NCBI RefSeq assembly: GCF_028554725.1 | Contig: NC_071672.1 | Location: 1,120,001 to 1,184,000 of the forward strand | Reading direction: 5' to 3' | Source of the DNA: Zeugodacus cucurbitae | Taxonomy: Eukaryota > Arthropoda > Insecta > Diptera > Tephritidae | Length of the DNA: 64,000 nt | In this document: positions 32,296 through 45,489 of the stretch, one piece after another | Position numbering within the stretch: position 1 is the first letter of the stretch | How the letters are laid out: every line of letters starts with the position of its first letter | Program-made: the position numbers and the translations under genes | Notes under the pieces: generated by a model | The model's database searches: none | What the model saw: only the letters and a program-made list of their open reading frames with translations | Told to the model about the DNA's origin: nothing

Positions 32296-35026
32296 TTAGT
32301 TTCCAGCTAATTGTCTTCGCCGCTTAAACACCTCACGCGCAAACACACCAAATAATTCTAATCGTTCGGCATCCCAACTAGTGGAGATCACACCACTAAC
32401 ATCTAACCGTTCATCAGTCCAACTAATCCTCATACCCCCAAGGTCCCTAATGTCCGAGTACATCGGGCATTCAGCAATAACATGCACCCAATCCTCAACA
32501 CGCGCCCCACACATACATTCCATTCCATCAGAGAGGTGCCCCTGATGCGAAAAAGCATTCAAAGGCCCATGCCCCGTAAATAGGAAACCCAGACTCAGAC
32601 AGAATCTGAAATCTGGGTTTTCCCCAACAAACCCAACATCCCGAATGTACTCATAAGTCACACGACCGTAAGGACTATTATCCCAACGGTCTTGCCACCT
32701 ACTCCTAACCCTGTCATCTAGAAGCCTCTTGCTTTCTAGATATCCCAACCTCTCCACATCATCGTCAGAAATCCATTCATTCCGCAGCAATAACACACTC
32801 AAACCCCTCCTCAACCTGAAAGAAACAGCACGCTGTAAAACAATCAGGTCAAGAGGGGGCACACCCAATAAAACCTGCAACGCATCCGTAGAAACGGTGC
32901 GACATACAGGCAAACAGGCAAGCATCATGCAACGCTGTATAGAAAGAAGTTTTCGATGACCCGAAACCATCGTAGCCACCTTCCACCATATAGGAGATCC
33001 ATAAGTGGCACAGGCCACAAACAAACCTCGATATATGGAGCGAACAGCACGACGCCCGAGACCCCAATCACTCCGTAAAACGCGCCTGACACTACCAACA
33101 ATCGCCTGCAGCCGCCGCTTCACATTCACTAAGTGTGGAGTAAAACACATTCTTTCACTCATGGTCAACCCCAGATATTTGACTTGCGTCACATACCTGA
33201 TGCTGACCCCATTCACACGGACAACCGGTGGACGCCCCGGTGACAGTCTACCCTTTAAGAGCATTGTCACCGTTTTATCCATCGATATGTCAACACCCAC
33301 ACCCACACCCCAATTATGAGCAATCTCCAACAATTGCCCTCCTACCCTTTCAATCTCAGACCTCGAACAGCCTTCAACTAAAAGAAGCAGGTCATCCGCA
33401 TACGCACAACACCTGCAGAGTGGTTCGAGCTGCCCAAGCAGTGAGTCCATCATGAGGTTCCAAATATATGGACCACAGATGGATCCCTGCGGGCAGCCAC
33501 GAACCACTCCAATTTTCACACTCCCATTCATACCAACGATAGAGGCTTTCCTGTCCGAAAAGAAGCTCCGCCAGAGACTAATTTCCGAACAGCCAAGTTC
33601 CTCTAGCCGTTGAATCACACGATCCCAGATTAGGTAATCAAACGCCCCCTTGAAGTCAACAAATATGCCAAGGACATATTTGTTGGTATTCTCCCTCACA
33701 GCGTTCTGAACATACATCCAGGCATCTTCTACACTGCGTCCTTTCCTGAACCCATACTGCCTATTCGACCTCAAATCCCGCGTTAGCTCCTGAAGCCGTT
33801 CCACCATAACTCTTTCCAGCACTTTCCCAAGCACTGGAAGGAGACTGATGCCCCGATAAGAACGAGGATCACTCCTGATCTTATCAGGAGACTTCAGGAG
33901 AGGAACAACCCTGGCACTTTTCCACTCACGTGGAAAATATCCCTCACAAATGCACTTATCATAAATGACCTCCAAGTATTCCGGAATGAACTTCCACAAG
34001 CATTTGCACATCTCTCCGTTCAGACCACCAAAACCTGGAGACCGTTTAGACCTGACCAGGCCAAAGGCATATCCCAGCTCCCCATCATCTAATGGAGGAA
34101 CAGGTACCTCATGTGCATGGGGTGCCTGAACCTCAGCCCTGGGAAAGAACGCTCCTAACAGAACCCCAGCACACTCTCTCCACGTTGATAACACAGTGTC
34201 ACCAACACGAAGAGAGGTGATATCCTCCCTCTTACGACCCCTGCAGATCTTATAGACCTGACCCCAGGGGTCATCCCTATTGTCATTCACAAAACTCCTC
34301 CACTCTTCTTCTTTAATTTTCACAATCATATCTTTATATTCATTCATCGCACAACTAAAATCATACCTAAACTGGGACAGCCTGTCAGAATTGAACCGCC
34401 GAGCACGTTGAAACTTTCGTCTCAACCGCCGGACAGTCCTCCTCTTCAAGGTTAACTCATGCGTCCAATATCACTCACACCCCTAGGCCCATCAAACGTA
34501 TACCACTCACTCTGCTCATTCAGAATGTGAAAGCCCTTAGCCAACACCCATTCATTCATTACCTCGCCTCGAACGTGGCTTTGATATCCAGACGAATGTC
34601 TAGATACCTTACTAAACCACATCGAGGACGAGGCATTCGCATCCAACCCTAGGACTAATGGGCTACCACTCGCCAGAAGTAGTAACTTATCCATATAGCC
34701 CAGGTAGGGCTCTAGGGGCTCGCTAAATTTGCAATACAAACTAGCGACAATCATTCTACCGAACTCCCCCTCTATAGACACACACACCCCCTGTTGTGAC
34801 GAATCCAAGACTACACAATCGTAGCCGGAATCATTCACAACTATTGCAGCATTAACCCCAAGGTCCGTAAAGACCCTAAAACCTCCAGGAAGACCCCGAA
34901 CCACACCATTGGTGGCGTAAGGCTCCTGAAGTAAGGCAATGCCACACCCCCCTCAATCATACAACCCCCCAACTCACACATAACGGCATACGACCCCTGA
35001 CAATTAAGCTGAAAAACCCCCCCCAT
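32296..35026 (-). pseudogene. R1-B ORF2 with 343-bp deletion
   Basis: ATG at 35026 (MGGVFQLNCQG). It shares with R1-A the one-base loss in a C/G run soon after the start (near 34950). The deletion, corresponding to 20895-21237 of R1-A and joined at about 34467 at a short gtcca/gtcaa similarity, removes the endonuclease C-terminus and linker and shifts the frame. From 34449 to the stop at 32296 the RT and C-terminal finger are open (717 codons): FVDFKGAFD, RGCPQGSICGP, YADDLLLLVEG, CMCGARVEDWVHVIAEC. Unlike R1-A it has no TGA near the WKFIPEYLE segment. Confidence 0.9.
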
Positions 35027-36419
35027 CAGTGTCTGGAGAGGGCACGCTCAACAACGCCACAGTAAATCGGGCAAACAGCTGACATCATAAGATGCCCAGC
35101 TGGCCTACCCTTAAATGCACAGTTGCGACAATGAGGGGCATTACCACAACCGGCAGCTCTATGTCCTTCTTGACCGCACCGCCTACAAACATCTGATTTG
35201 GCCCTACACTCAGCCACTCTATGGTCAAAACTCATACACCGGAAGCAGCCAGCAACTGGGCTATCCGGTCGAACCCTGAAGGAGAACCACTTTATGTAGC
35301 ACCTTCCCGCCTCCAAAAGGGCGGACATTAATTTGTCCGACCCCTCAAGGACAACGTTGGTGCTACCATCAGCGGCCACCTTCTAGGGCCGACTGACCAT
35401 CCGCACATCTGACTTTCGTGCCTCAGGGCTGATGTCCTGAAGGTTCAACCGAAAGAGCTCCTCCATGAAGTCATCATGGGAGATTTCGGTGTGAACCCCC
35501 TGAACCACAACCCGCGGACCCAACTTCCGGTTCACACTCACATCCAACCCCACCTCCCCGAACTTGGCATTATTCGCCATCTTTTCCCTCTCTAAAACAG
35601 AGGGGGGCGAATAACCACCCCACCACCCTTAATCGGCTTCACCTCGTGTACACGCACTCCGAGGGAAGGTCCCACCTCCTTCACGACCTTCTTAATCACC
35701 TTCTTAGAGGAGGTGGTCGGGGCCTTGCTTCTCACCACCACCGACCAAGTCTCAACCGGCTTCGGCAATGCCGGAGCAATTGCCTCCAACACAGGCGCTG
35801 GAGGCGCACGCACCGACTCAGCCGGAGCCAAACCCACAACCGACCTCTTCGATTGGGGAATAGATCCCCCACAACCCCCCCTGAGAGCGTCAACCTGACC
35901 GCGAAGATGGGCATTCTCGGTTACTACCGTCATCAGAAGCGCCTCGTACTTCGAGGCAAGCTCCATCAGCCCCTTCGCAGTAGTGACCTCAAAGTCTTCA
36001 ACCCCAAACACCAATGCGTTTAATTCCGCCGTCACTGCCTTCATGGCAGCAACATGGCTAATAGCGCCTCCCCCAACCACACCATCATTTTCTCCACCCT
36101 CCTTAACAGCGCTAACAGGACACTCTTTTGCAGAAGTACCCTTAATGCGCTTCTTCCCCTTAATCCACACTACACCTCCACGCTTGCTGACAATAGGGTG
36201 GACAACCACTTCTTCAGCGGTGTTACCCATGTCAGCACAACTACTCCCATCCACTAACATCACCAACGATGGCGAACCTATCCTAACCTTCCTACGCGGC
36301 GGGGACCCAACCGAAGGTCCAGTACCCTCATCAGCCGACGAGGTCTCCACTGCTAACGCAAGCTCTTTCCCCTCATTCCCAGCAGGGTGCTTAGCCCTTC
36401 TCCTCCGTGAGGGAAGCAT
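35026..36419 (-). pseudogene. R1-B ORF1 (gag), same lesions as R1-A
   Basis: The likely ATG is 36419 (MLPSRRRRAK). The frameshift near 35600 and the stop near 35381 are identical to those of R1-A. The last segment (35379-35026) keeps the zinc knuckles and ends in a TGATG overlap with the ORF2 start. Confidence 0.88.
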
Positions 36420-37360
36420 TTCTACTTCCGGCCTTTCACCAGGCAGGCTGATCCGCCGGCAAAACACTGGCACAGAAGCCACTCGACCAGACAAGACTTG
36501 GAACAGCTGCTCTCAAGACACGTGTGACTGAACGCACAACTCCAGCCAACGGTCTGGAACTGGTCACCCAATAAACCGCCGGACAGAACAAAGTCCCCGT
36601 AACGGCTCCAAGGCAACCGATGTGGAGCTGAACCAAATCGCACTGTGGGTCTAAGGTTAACAGCTACGATCGCAGTCTAAACAAAAATCAGCACCTTCAA
36701 AACTCGGACAGACACCGGTACCCTTCGAGCAAAACCTGCCCAATCCCCCCGGAAACAAGTGGCAACTCAGTACCAGACACTCAACACAACACTCACTGGC
36801 AGAAAAACCAAATAGCAGAAAAACAACAAACACAGAAAACACTGAGACTCTATGAGAGTCAGCACCCACGCTAACAATGTGGGTAAACCACGTAAGCCCC
36901 AAAAGGTACTACCTAACACGCACCTACACACAAAAACTACTGTGCTCGAAAACACCTGTGAAAATATACATACATACATGAGAAAATATACATACAATTG
37001 TATATATATTCAAACACTTGCAGTAATGTAAAAATACACATAGCCAACTACAGAAAAGTACTGACAAACTTTATCTACACATACAATCGAACATATATTG
37101 AAAATGAAAATTTTTTATGGAAAACACACATATATACACACACGTATATATTAATATACTAATGCGTAAATATGTATGCAAATGCGCTACAAAACTACCA
37201 CAAATCACAAACTAATACACAAATACTCAAAATGAATGTACTTACATCCAATGCTGAGGGCTCCCACACAAAAAACACCAATTCACAAAAAATTCACGAC
37301 ACAGAATACGCACAGAAACGAAAACACGTCTGAACAATCTGAAATTCTACAATCGAATGA
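36420..37360 (-). other. R1-B 5'UTR
   Basis: Equivalent to the R1-A leader, with a 9-bp deletion near 37060. AT-rich tracts lie at about 36960-37180. No gene seen. Confidence 0.6.
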
Positions 37361-37372
37361 CAGATAGGGACA

Positions 37373-37689
37373 ACGTCCGGTGGGATTAACGTGGGTACCT
37401 GCCGACGACGGCCTTACTCCACGGTGCTCAAAAGCACAGCGGATCAAATCAATGCGATGATCAGCGCCCCGAAAATGCTACGCGTTATTCGGTACCAATT
37501 GGCGTGTGGAATGGACACACTAACCACCTTGGTGGGGTTCGAGGCCTATCTAAAACCTCTGCTGTACTTTGGGTCCGGCACCCGGTTGCAATGCAACTCC
37601 ACATTGAGTGACCAAAGTCACTCTCCCCGCATTTGGGTATTGAACCACAACCACCACGATACTCCCCGAGGGGCCAGTCCGCATGAGGA
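37373..37689 (-). mobile_element. R1 subfamily-1 3'UTR fragment (copy B)
   Basis: Duplicate of 24153-24469, with the same flanking cagatagggaca targets. Confidence 0.88.
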
Positions 37690-37701
37690 CAGATAGGGAC
37701 A

Positions 37702-38608
37702 TCTAAAGCCAATATTAACGTGAGTACCTGCCGACGACGGCCTTACCTCACGGTGCTCAAAAGCACAGCGGATCAAATAAATGCGATGATCAGCGCCCCG
37801 AAAAATGCAATGCATTTTTCAGTACCAAATGGCGTGTGGAATGGACACACTAACCACCTTGGTGGGGTTCGAGGCCTATCTAAAACCTCTGCCGTACTTT
37901 GGGTCCGGCACCCGGTTGCAATGCAACTCCACATTGAGTGACAAATATCACTCTCCCCGCATTCGGGTATTCGGGGAGTTCGGGGAGTTGGAGCGAACTC
38001 CAAGGGCTCCTACTCCCCGTGGTACCAGAATTAAGTCTCCGGTCAGACCTCGTAGTTGAAACTACTACCAGTTGAGCTTCCATACTGCTCTGGACTGGTG
38101 ACCAGGGGTTGGACCCCATTCTCTCATCCAATACACACACACCATTCACACAAAGAAACTATACTTAGTTTCCAGCTAATTGTCTTCGCCGCTTAAACAC
38201 CTCACGCGCAAACACACCAAATAATTCTAATCGTTCGGCATCCCAACTAGTGGAGATCACACCACTAACATCTAACCGTCCATCAGTCCAACTAATCCCC
38301 ATACCCCCAAGGTCCCTAATGCCCGAGTACATCGGGCATTCAGCAATAACATGCACCCAATCCTCAACACGCGCCCCACACATACATTCCATTCCATCAG
38401 AGAGGTGCTTCTGATGCAAAAAAGCATTCAAAGGCCCATGCCCCGTAAATAGGAAACCCAGACTCAGACAGAATCTGAAATCTGGGTTTTCCCCAACAAA
38501 CCCAACATCCCGAATGTACTCATAAGTCACACGACCGTTAGGACTATTATCCCAACGGTCTTGCCACCTACTCCTAACCCTGTCATCTAGAAGCCACTTG
38601 CTTCCTAG
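37702..38608 (-). mobile_element. R1 subfamily-2 3' fragment (copy B)
   Basis: Duplicate of 24482-25388: 3'UTR and ORF2 C-terminus (stop at 38165), with the same internal 3'UTR rearrangement and the same 5' truncation point. It is followed by 113 bp of AT-rich spacer (38609-38721). Confidence 0.88.
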
Positions 38609-38721
38609 GAAGCAATATATATTTTATTTTTTTCAATACATAATAATATAAAATACTTAATCCAAATTATTACTATTAAACTTAATTAATAATGTTAAAC
38701 TTAGATTTTTCTTCTATATTA

Positions 38722-40823
38722 TCTATATATATAAAATTAAGTGGCAAAACTTCCTGTTCGCATACTCCTCCTAGACGGCTTACCCGATTTCAATGAAATT
38801 TTCAGGGGTGATTGGGGTCTGTGTGGAGGGTGCACATAAGAAATTTAATGTGTGTATCATTGCACGTTTTGCAAAAAAAAAAAAATGAATTTGCAAGAAC
38901 ATTACTATATTCCGAAATACCCCAATATTTCACTTGGAATGCTTCATTGAATACATTTCAACGACGAAAGCAAGGGGAGCGTGTTGACGGTTAGCCAAAG
39001 GTCCGTAAAACCGATGCCATAGGACGAATTTAAACCATCCATCCGAACATAGTCTTTCAACGTGCGCGGACCAAGATCATTTGATGATTTGAAAACTGTT
39101 GACAGTCAGTTGTGTGCGACGTATCGTGAAGCATGTCAGCGATTGCAATTGTTAGAAGATGATATGCATTGGGACACCGCCATAATAATATCTACATGCC
39201 TTCCAAAAGTCAAATCCGCAAGAACTATGGAATAAGTACAAAGACTGCATGACCGAGGACTTATTGATTTTGGCGCGAAATCGAGCATCGGACGCAGACT
39301 TGCTATATACATTACAAATGTATAATGATGCTTTGATATTGGTTGAAGATCTGTGCCTTACAATTGCGAATAAGGCATTAGCGCAATTTGTCATAACTGC
39401 GCCCAATCGTTCAGCGATTGATATGCTTGACCATGAGCTTCAACGTGAACAACAAAACGATTGCAAGATAAGATTATACGAGCGGTTGACAATAACGCCG
39501 GTGGATTATACTTTCTGGATGCGCCCGGTGGTACAGGGAAAACGTTTCTGATCTCTTTGATTCTTGCTACTATACGGTCACAGCAGAAAATTGCGCTGGC
39601 AATTGCTTCGTCAGGCATCGCTGCATTCAGCAATTCAGCATATCGAGGAATTCAGCAATGGCAAAAGTTTTGCGAGGAGCTGGAATAGTTCTATGGGATG
39701 AGTGCCCAATGGCTAACAAAAAGTCATTAGAAGCTTTCAATAGAACAATGCAAGATTTACGCCAAAAGCAACAACTTTTTGGCGGAGCATTAGTCTTATT
39801 ATCCGGCGATTTTTGGCAAACTTAGCCAGTCATTTCTCGACCAACTCCTGCCGACGAAATAAGCGCATGTTTAAAATCGTCAGTTTTGTGGAGACATGTT
39901 CAAAGGCTGACTCTTACCATCAACATGCGAGTCCAATTGCAAAACGGTCGATCCGCAGCGACGTTTTCGAAGCAGTTGTTGGACATTGGCGAAGGCAAAA
40001 TACCAATCGATGATACCGGTTTGAACACATTGCCAAACAACTTTTGTACACTTTTACAATCGAAAGAAGAACTGATTGAAAGTGTATTTCCGAATATTGT
40101 TCAACACTATTTAAGTGAACGCAATATTGGCACCGAAAAATGTACACGTCAACGAAATCAATTTTGCCATTCAAGAAAAACTGCCAGGAGAAGCTACAAC
40201 ATATACATCGATTGATAGCGTTTTGAATCAAGATGAAATAGTCAATTATCCAACTGAATTCTTGAATTCTTTGGATCCCCCCGGTCTGCTACCCCATAGT
40301 TGGGTCCTGAAAGTCGGTTCACCCATTATACTTCTACGAAATCTGAAGGCACCGACTTTTATGTAATGGCACAATACTTTCAGTCAAAATATTGTGGCCA
40401 AATTTGATTGAAGCAACAATACTAAATGGCAAGGCAGCAGGTGAAGTTGTACTCTTACCACGCATTCCCATGATTCCAACGGACATGCCGTTTGAATTTA
40501 AGCGCTTGCTGTTCCCAGTACGTCTTGCCTTTGCGATGACCATCAACAAATCGCAAGGGCAAACGTTTCAAGTTTGCGGCATCAATTTGGAAGAACCGTG
40601 CTTTTCACACGGCCAATTGTTCGTCGCATGCTCGAGAGTGGGAACACCAAGGTGCTTATTCATTTACGCGCCAGGTGGAAAAACCAAAAATGTTGTATAC
40701 CAATATTTTTTAAATGTTTTATAAATAAGTAACAGTTTTACAACAATAAATAAAACACAAAGTAAAAACCCTTAAGAGTTTTAATCGATTTAGGTGTAGC
40801 GAAGCGCACAGGGTAACAGCTAG
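38722..40823 (+). mobile_element. Helitron-B, Rep-less deletion derivative
   Basis: Duplicate of Helitron-A with TC and CTAG ends and the A/T target. It is almost identical, differing by isolated substitutions (for example near 39051, 39834 and 40349). Confidence 0.87.
38890..40724 (+). pseudogene. Helitron-B helicase remnant
   Basis: Same broken helicase as Helitron-A: Walker A (DAPGGTGKT) near 39520, Walker B (LWDECPMANKK) near 39695 and the C-terminal LFVACSRVG near 40625, in shifting frames with shared stops. Confidence 0.87.
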
Positions 40824-40936
40824 TATATATATACATTAAAAAAATACATATATATACATATATATAAATTATTTATAATATAAATATATACGGTATGTAT
40901 ATTACAACACACACACATATATATATATATATATAT
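40824..40936. repeat. AT microsatellite between Helitron-B and RTE-B
   Basis: Duplicate of 27604-27716: (ta)n, (ac)n and (at)n runs. Confidence 0.7.
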
Positions 40937-43703
40937 TTGGCGTAGGAACCGCTTTAAGCGATTATAACCGAATCCACCAGAGCGCGCCACTCATTCCTCC
41001 TTTTTGCTTTTTGGCGCCAACTGGAAACACCAAGTGAAGCCAGGTCACTTTGCACTTGGTCTTTCCACCGGAGTGGAGGTCGTCCTCTTCCGCGGCTTCC
41101 TCCAGCGGGGACTGCATCGAATACTTTCAGAGCTGGAGTGTTTTCTTCCATCCGTACAACATGACCTAGCCAGCGTAGCCGCTGTCTTTTTATTCGCTGA
41201 ACTATGTCAATGTCGTCGTATAAATCGTACAGCTCATCGTTCCATCGTCTGCGGTATTCGCCGTTGCCAATGTTTAGAGGACCATAAATCTTGCGCAAAA
41301 CCTTTCTCTCGAAAACCCCAAGAGTCGTCTCATCGGATGTTGTCATCGTCCACGCTTCAGCGCCATACATCAGGACGGGAATAATGAGCGACTTATAGAG
41401 TTTGATTATGGTTCGTCGAGAGAGGACTTTACTTTTCAATTGCCTACTCAGTCCAAAGTAGCACCTGTTGGCAAGAGCGATTCTGCGTTGGATTTCAAGG
41501 CTGACATTGTTGGTGTTGTTAATGCTGGTTCCCAGATAAACGAAATTATCTACAACTTCAAAGTTATGACTGTCAACAGTGACGTGGGAGCCAAGACGCG
41601 AGTGCGCCGACTGTTTGTTTGATGACAGGAGATATTTCGTCTTGTCCTCATTCACCACCAGACCCATACGCTTCGCTTCTTTATCTAGTCTGGAAAACGC
41701 AGAACAAACGGCGCGGTTGTTGCTTCCGATGATATCAATATCATTGGCATACGTCAGGAGCTGTACACTCTTGTAGAAGATTGTACCCTCTCTATTTAGT
41801 TCTGCAGCTCGTATTATTTTTTCCAGCAATAGATTGGAGAAGTCGCACGATAGTTAGTCACCCTGTCTGAAGCCTCGTTTGGTATCGAACGGCTCGGAGA
41901 GGTCCTTCCCGATCCTGACGGAGCTTTTGGTGTTGCTCAACGTCAGCTTACATAGCCGTATTAGTTTTGCAGGGATACCAAGTTCAGACATCGCGGCATA
42001 AAGGCAGCTCCTTTTCGTGCTATCGAAGGCAGCTTTAAAATCGATAAAAAGATGGTGAGTATCGATTCTTCTCTCTCGGGTCTTTTCCAAGATTTGGCGC
42101 ATGGTGAATATCTGGTCCATTGTGGATTTTCCAGGTCTAAAGCCACACTGATAAGGTCCAATCAGTTCGTTGACGGTGGGCTTTAGTCTTTCACACAATA
42201 CGCTCGACAAAACCTTATATGCGATATTGAGGAGACTTATACCACGGTAGTTGGCGCAGATTGTGGGGTCTCCCTTCTTATGGATTGGGCAGAGCACACT
42301 AAGATTCCAATCGTCAGGCATGCTTTCTTCCGACCATATTCTACAAAGAAGCTGATGCATGCACCTTATCAGTTCTTCGCCGCCGTATTTGAATAGCTCG
42401 GCCGGTAATCCATCGGCCCCCGCCGCTTTGTTGTTCTTCAAGCGGGTAATTGCTATTCGAATTTCTTCATGGTCGGGTAATGGAACATCTATTCCATCGT
42501 CATCGATTGGGGAATCGGGTTCGCCATCTCCTGGTGTTGTACTTTCACTGCCATTGAGCAGGTCGGAGAAGTGTTCCCTCCATAATCCCAGTGTGCTCTG
42601 GACATCCGTTACCAGATTACCTTCTCGGTCCCTACATGATAATGCTCCGGTCTTGAAACCTTCTGTTAATCGCCTCATCTTTTCATAAAATTTTCGAGCA
42701 TTACCCATGTCGGCCAGCTTTTCAAGCTTTTCATACTCACGCATTTCGGCCTCTTTCTTTTTACGTCTGCAAATGCGTCTCGCTTCCCTCTTCAGTTCTC
42801 GATATCTATCCCACCCCGAACGTGTTGTGGTCGATCGCAACGTTGCGAGGTAGGCAGTCTGTTTTCTCTCCACTGCGGAACGACAATTCTCATCGCACCA
42901 ACTGGTTTTTTGGCGTTGCCGGAGACCAATTGTTTCGGCTGCAGCGGTATGCAATGAGTTTGAGATGCCGTTCCACAGCTCCCTTATATCGAGATGCTGA
43001 TGAGTGCTCTCAGAGAGCAGGAGTGCAAGTCGAGTAGAAAATCGTTCGGCTGTCGGTTGTGATTGCAGCTTTTTTTTTTTTTTTCAGCGATATGTTGAAG
43101 AACCTCGCTTTTATGCGGATTGTGGCTAGACGTTCATACACCGGGGTGAATGCCAGGACTCGGCGACGTAGTCTCTCTCCCACCACAAATCCAACACCGA
43201 ATTTGCGCTCCTTTATATGGCCGCTGTAGTAGATGTCACAAGGACCCACCTTCTTCCGTCCTTGTCCCGTCCATCGCATTTCTTGGATTGCGGTGATGTC
43301 AGCCTTTACTCTTACGAGGACATCAACCAGCTGGGCAGAGGCACCTTCCCAATTAAGAGTCCGGACATTCCAGGTGCATGCCCTCAAATCATGATCCTTA
43401 GTACGTTTGCAGGGGTCGTCATCAAAAGGGGGGTTTCTCATCCGAGGCTCGGTGTTTGTTTTCATTGGGGAGATTTTTTTATGTGGTGGGTCCCAAGCCC
43501 TACGCACAACCGCACAAGCGGGCTTCGCCTTCTCACTTTAGCTCACCTCCAAACGGATGTCTGTTAGCTACCCAGGGGATACTTGGTCTAAAACCGGAAG
43601 TCGTGAGCTGCTTGAGTCATATGCAAAAGAATCGTTCCTGGCCACTCCCAAGTGAATGGCAATCAGAAACTTTCCTCACTTGCGTGAACTTCTACATATG
43701 ACC
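40937..43703 (-). mobile_element. RTE-clade LINE, copy RTE-B
   Basis: Duplicate of RTE-A, again ending about 35 bp from the 28S 3' end. The poly-T tract (43071-43084) is slightly longer than in copy A. A cluster of substitutions at about 43199-43355 sets it apart from copy A. Confidence 0.82.
40954..43465 (-). pseudogene. RTE-B pol, inactivated
   Basis: Same lesions as RTE-A: endonuclease cut at the poly-A tract, a stop in place of serine after GFRQGD (about 41857), and YAND in place of YADD (about 41740). The endonuclease N-terminus differs from RTE-A in the segment LVRVKADITAIQEMRW against LIQLKADITAVQEVRW. Confidence 0.9.
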
Positions 43704-43737
43704 CCATCACCCCATATACATATAAATAATTTATAAA

Positions 43738-44165
43738 CAGTTTGATCGAATCATCAAGCAAAGGATAAGCTTCAGTGGATCGCAGTATGGCAGCTGCTCT
43801 ACCACTTACAACACCTTGCCAGTTACCAAAGTCGTTTACAATTGATTCTAGGCATTGACATTGTATTAAATAATGTTTTAATAAGTAACTAGCGCGTCAT
43901 ACAGGTGATATTTAATCCTCCCGCATTTGCTATGTTACAAATAACATTGGCATCACATATATCCATTGTCGTTTATAAATAAAATTTATAAACTTTAAAT
44001 GGTTTAGAGAAGCCATACAATGCAATTGCCCCATATTTATCATTGCAGTCCAGCACGGATACGACCTTGGACCACTGTTCGCTCGAACAAGTATTGTACC
44101 ATTGGTCCGTACCTGCGGTTCCTCTCGTACTACGCAGGAATGCTGTCGCAATAACAATTGTCATT

Positions 44166-44223
<58 letters not shown>

Positions 44224-44245
44224 TGGATGAACAATCCAACGCTTG

Positions 44246-44298
<53 letters not shown>

Positions 44299-44321
44299 GA
44301 CGTCGCTGTGAACGTTTGGCC

Positions 44322-44366
<45 letters not shown>

Positions 44367-44930
44367 TTAAAAACTCTTTAAACCAAAAGGATCGATAGGC
44401 CGAGCTTTTGCTGTCTCTGTCTTTTGCTGTGTACTGAACACCGAGATCAAGTCAGCATTTGCCCTTTTGCTCTATGTGTGGTTTCTGTCCGCACTGAGCT
44501 GGCCTTGGGACACCTCCGTTATTATTTGAGAGATGTACCGCCCCAGTCAAACTCCCCACCTGGCAATGTCCTTGAATTGGATCATACCTGAGTGTTGGAG
44601 TTATACCAAATTTTAATTATAACAATAACACCGAAATGCTATCATTTCATTAAAATATGTTTACAATTATATAACAAACTCGTGGTACTTTGATCAAGAA
44701 GCTTGCATCAAACCCCAATACCATAAGATATATAAATATACCCATATAATGGCTAAGCAATGATACACGTTCCACTTAATCAAGTAAGTAAGGAAACAAT
44801 AAGAGTAGTGGTATTTCATTGTTGATACATAACCGAAATTATATATCTCCCACTTATGCTACACCTCTTATGTCTCCTTACACTGCCAGACTAGAGTCAA
44901 GCTCAACAGGGTCTCTTTCCCCGTTAATTA

Positions 44931-44966
<36 letters not shown>

Positions 44967-44981
44967 CAGTAGATAGGGACA
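43738..44981 (-). rRNA. 28S rRNA 3' fragment, copy B (3' half of the R1-interrupted gene)
   Basis: Downstream 28S half for the gene whose 5' half is 48859-51586; R1-C separates them. The sarcin-ricin and peptidyl-transferase segments are present. Relative to copy A it lacks about 36 nt at 44067 (including a conserved GCCTGAACGCC-like segment) and has a small cttttgct-type insertion near 44420. The 3' end is approximate. Confidence 0.93.
44968..44981. repeat. R1-C target-site duplication (3' side)
   Basis: agtagatagggaca, identical to 48859-48872. This is the canonical 14-bp duplication made by R1 at its 28S site. Confidence 0.96.
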
Positions 44982-45489
44982 TCTAAAGCCAATATTAACG
45001 TGAGTTCCTGCCGATGACGGCCTAACCTCACGGTGCTCAAAAGCACAGCGGATCAAATCAATGCGATGATCAGCGCCCCGAAAAATGCAATGCATTATTC
45101 AGTACCTATTGGCGTGTGGAATGGACACACTAACCACCTTGGTGGGGTTCGAGGCCTATCTAAAACCTCTGCCGTACTTTGGGTCCGGCACCCGGTTGCA
45201 ATGCAACTCCACATTGAGTGACAAATATCACTCTCCCCGCATTCGGGTATTAAGCCACAACCACCACGATACTCCCCGAGGGGCCAGTCCGCACGAGTAG
45301 GTTGGAGCGAACTCCAAAGGCTCCTACTCCCCGTGGTACCAGAATTAAGTCTCCGGTCAGACCTCGTAGCCAAAAAACTACTACCAGTTGAGCTTCCATA
45401 CTGCTCTGTACTGGTGACCAGGGGTTGGACCCCATTCTCTCATCCAATACACACACAATACACACACCATTCACACAAAGAAACTATAC

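Larger units (their letters stand above)
31788..37360 (-). mobile_element. R1 non-LTR retrotransposon, copy R1-B
   Basis: This is the counterpart of R1-A in the second amplicon. Its 3' end sits exactly at the 28S R1 target (31774-31787), joined to the 28S 3' fragment. Its 5' end abuts the variant target cagatagggaca (37361-37372). It has a 343-bp internal deletion relative to R1-A. Confidence 0.92.
31774..44967. repeat. Composite amplicon, copy B (about 13.19 kb)
   Basis: This is the second tandem copy of the R1 + R1 fragments + Helitron + RTE + 28S 3' fragment block. Differences from copy A include a 343-bp deletion in R1-B ORF2, a 9-bp deletion in the 5'UTR (near 37060), a loss of about 36 bp in the 28S fragment, a small insertion of about 8 bp in the same fragment, and scattered substitutions. 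Confidence 0.9.
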
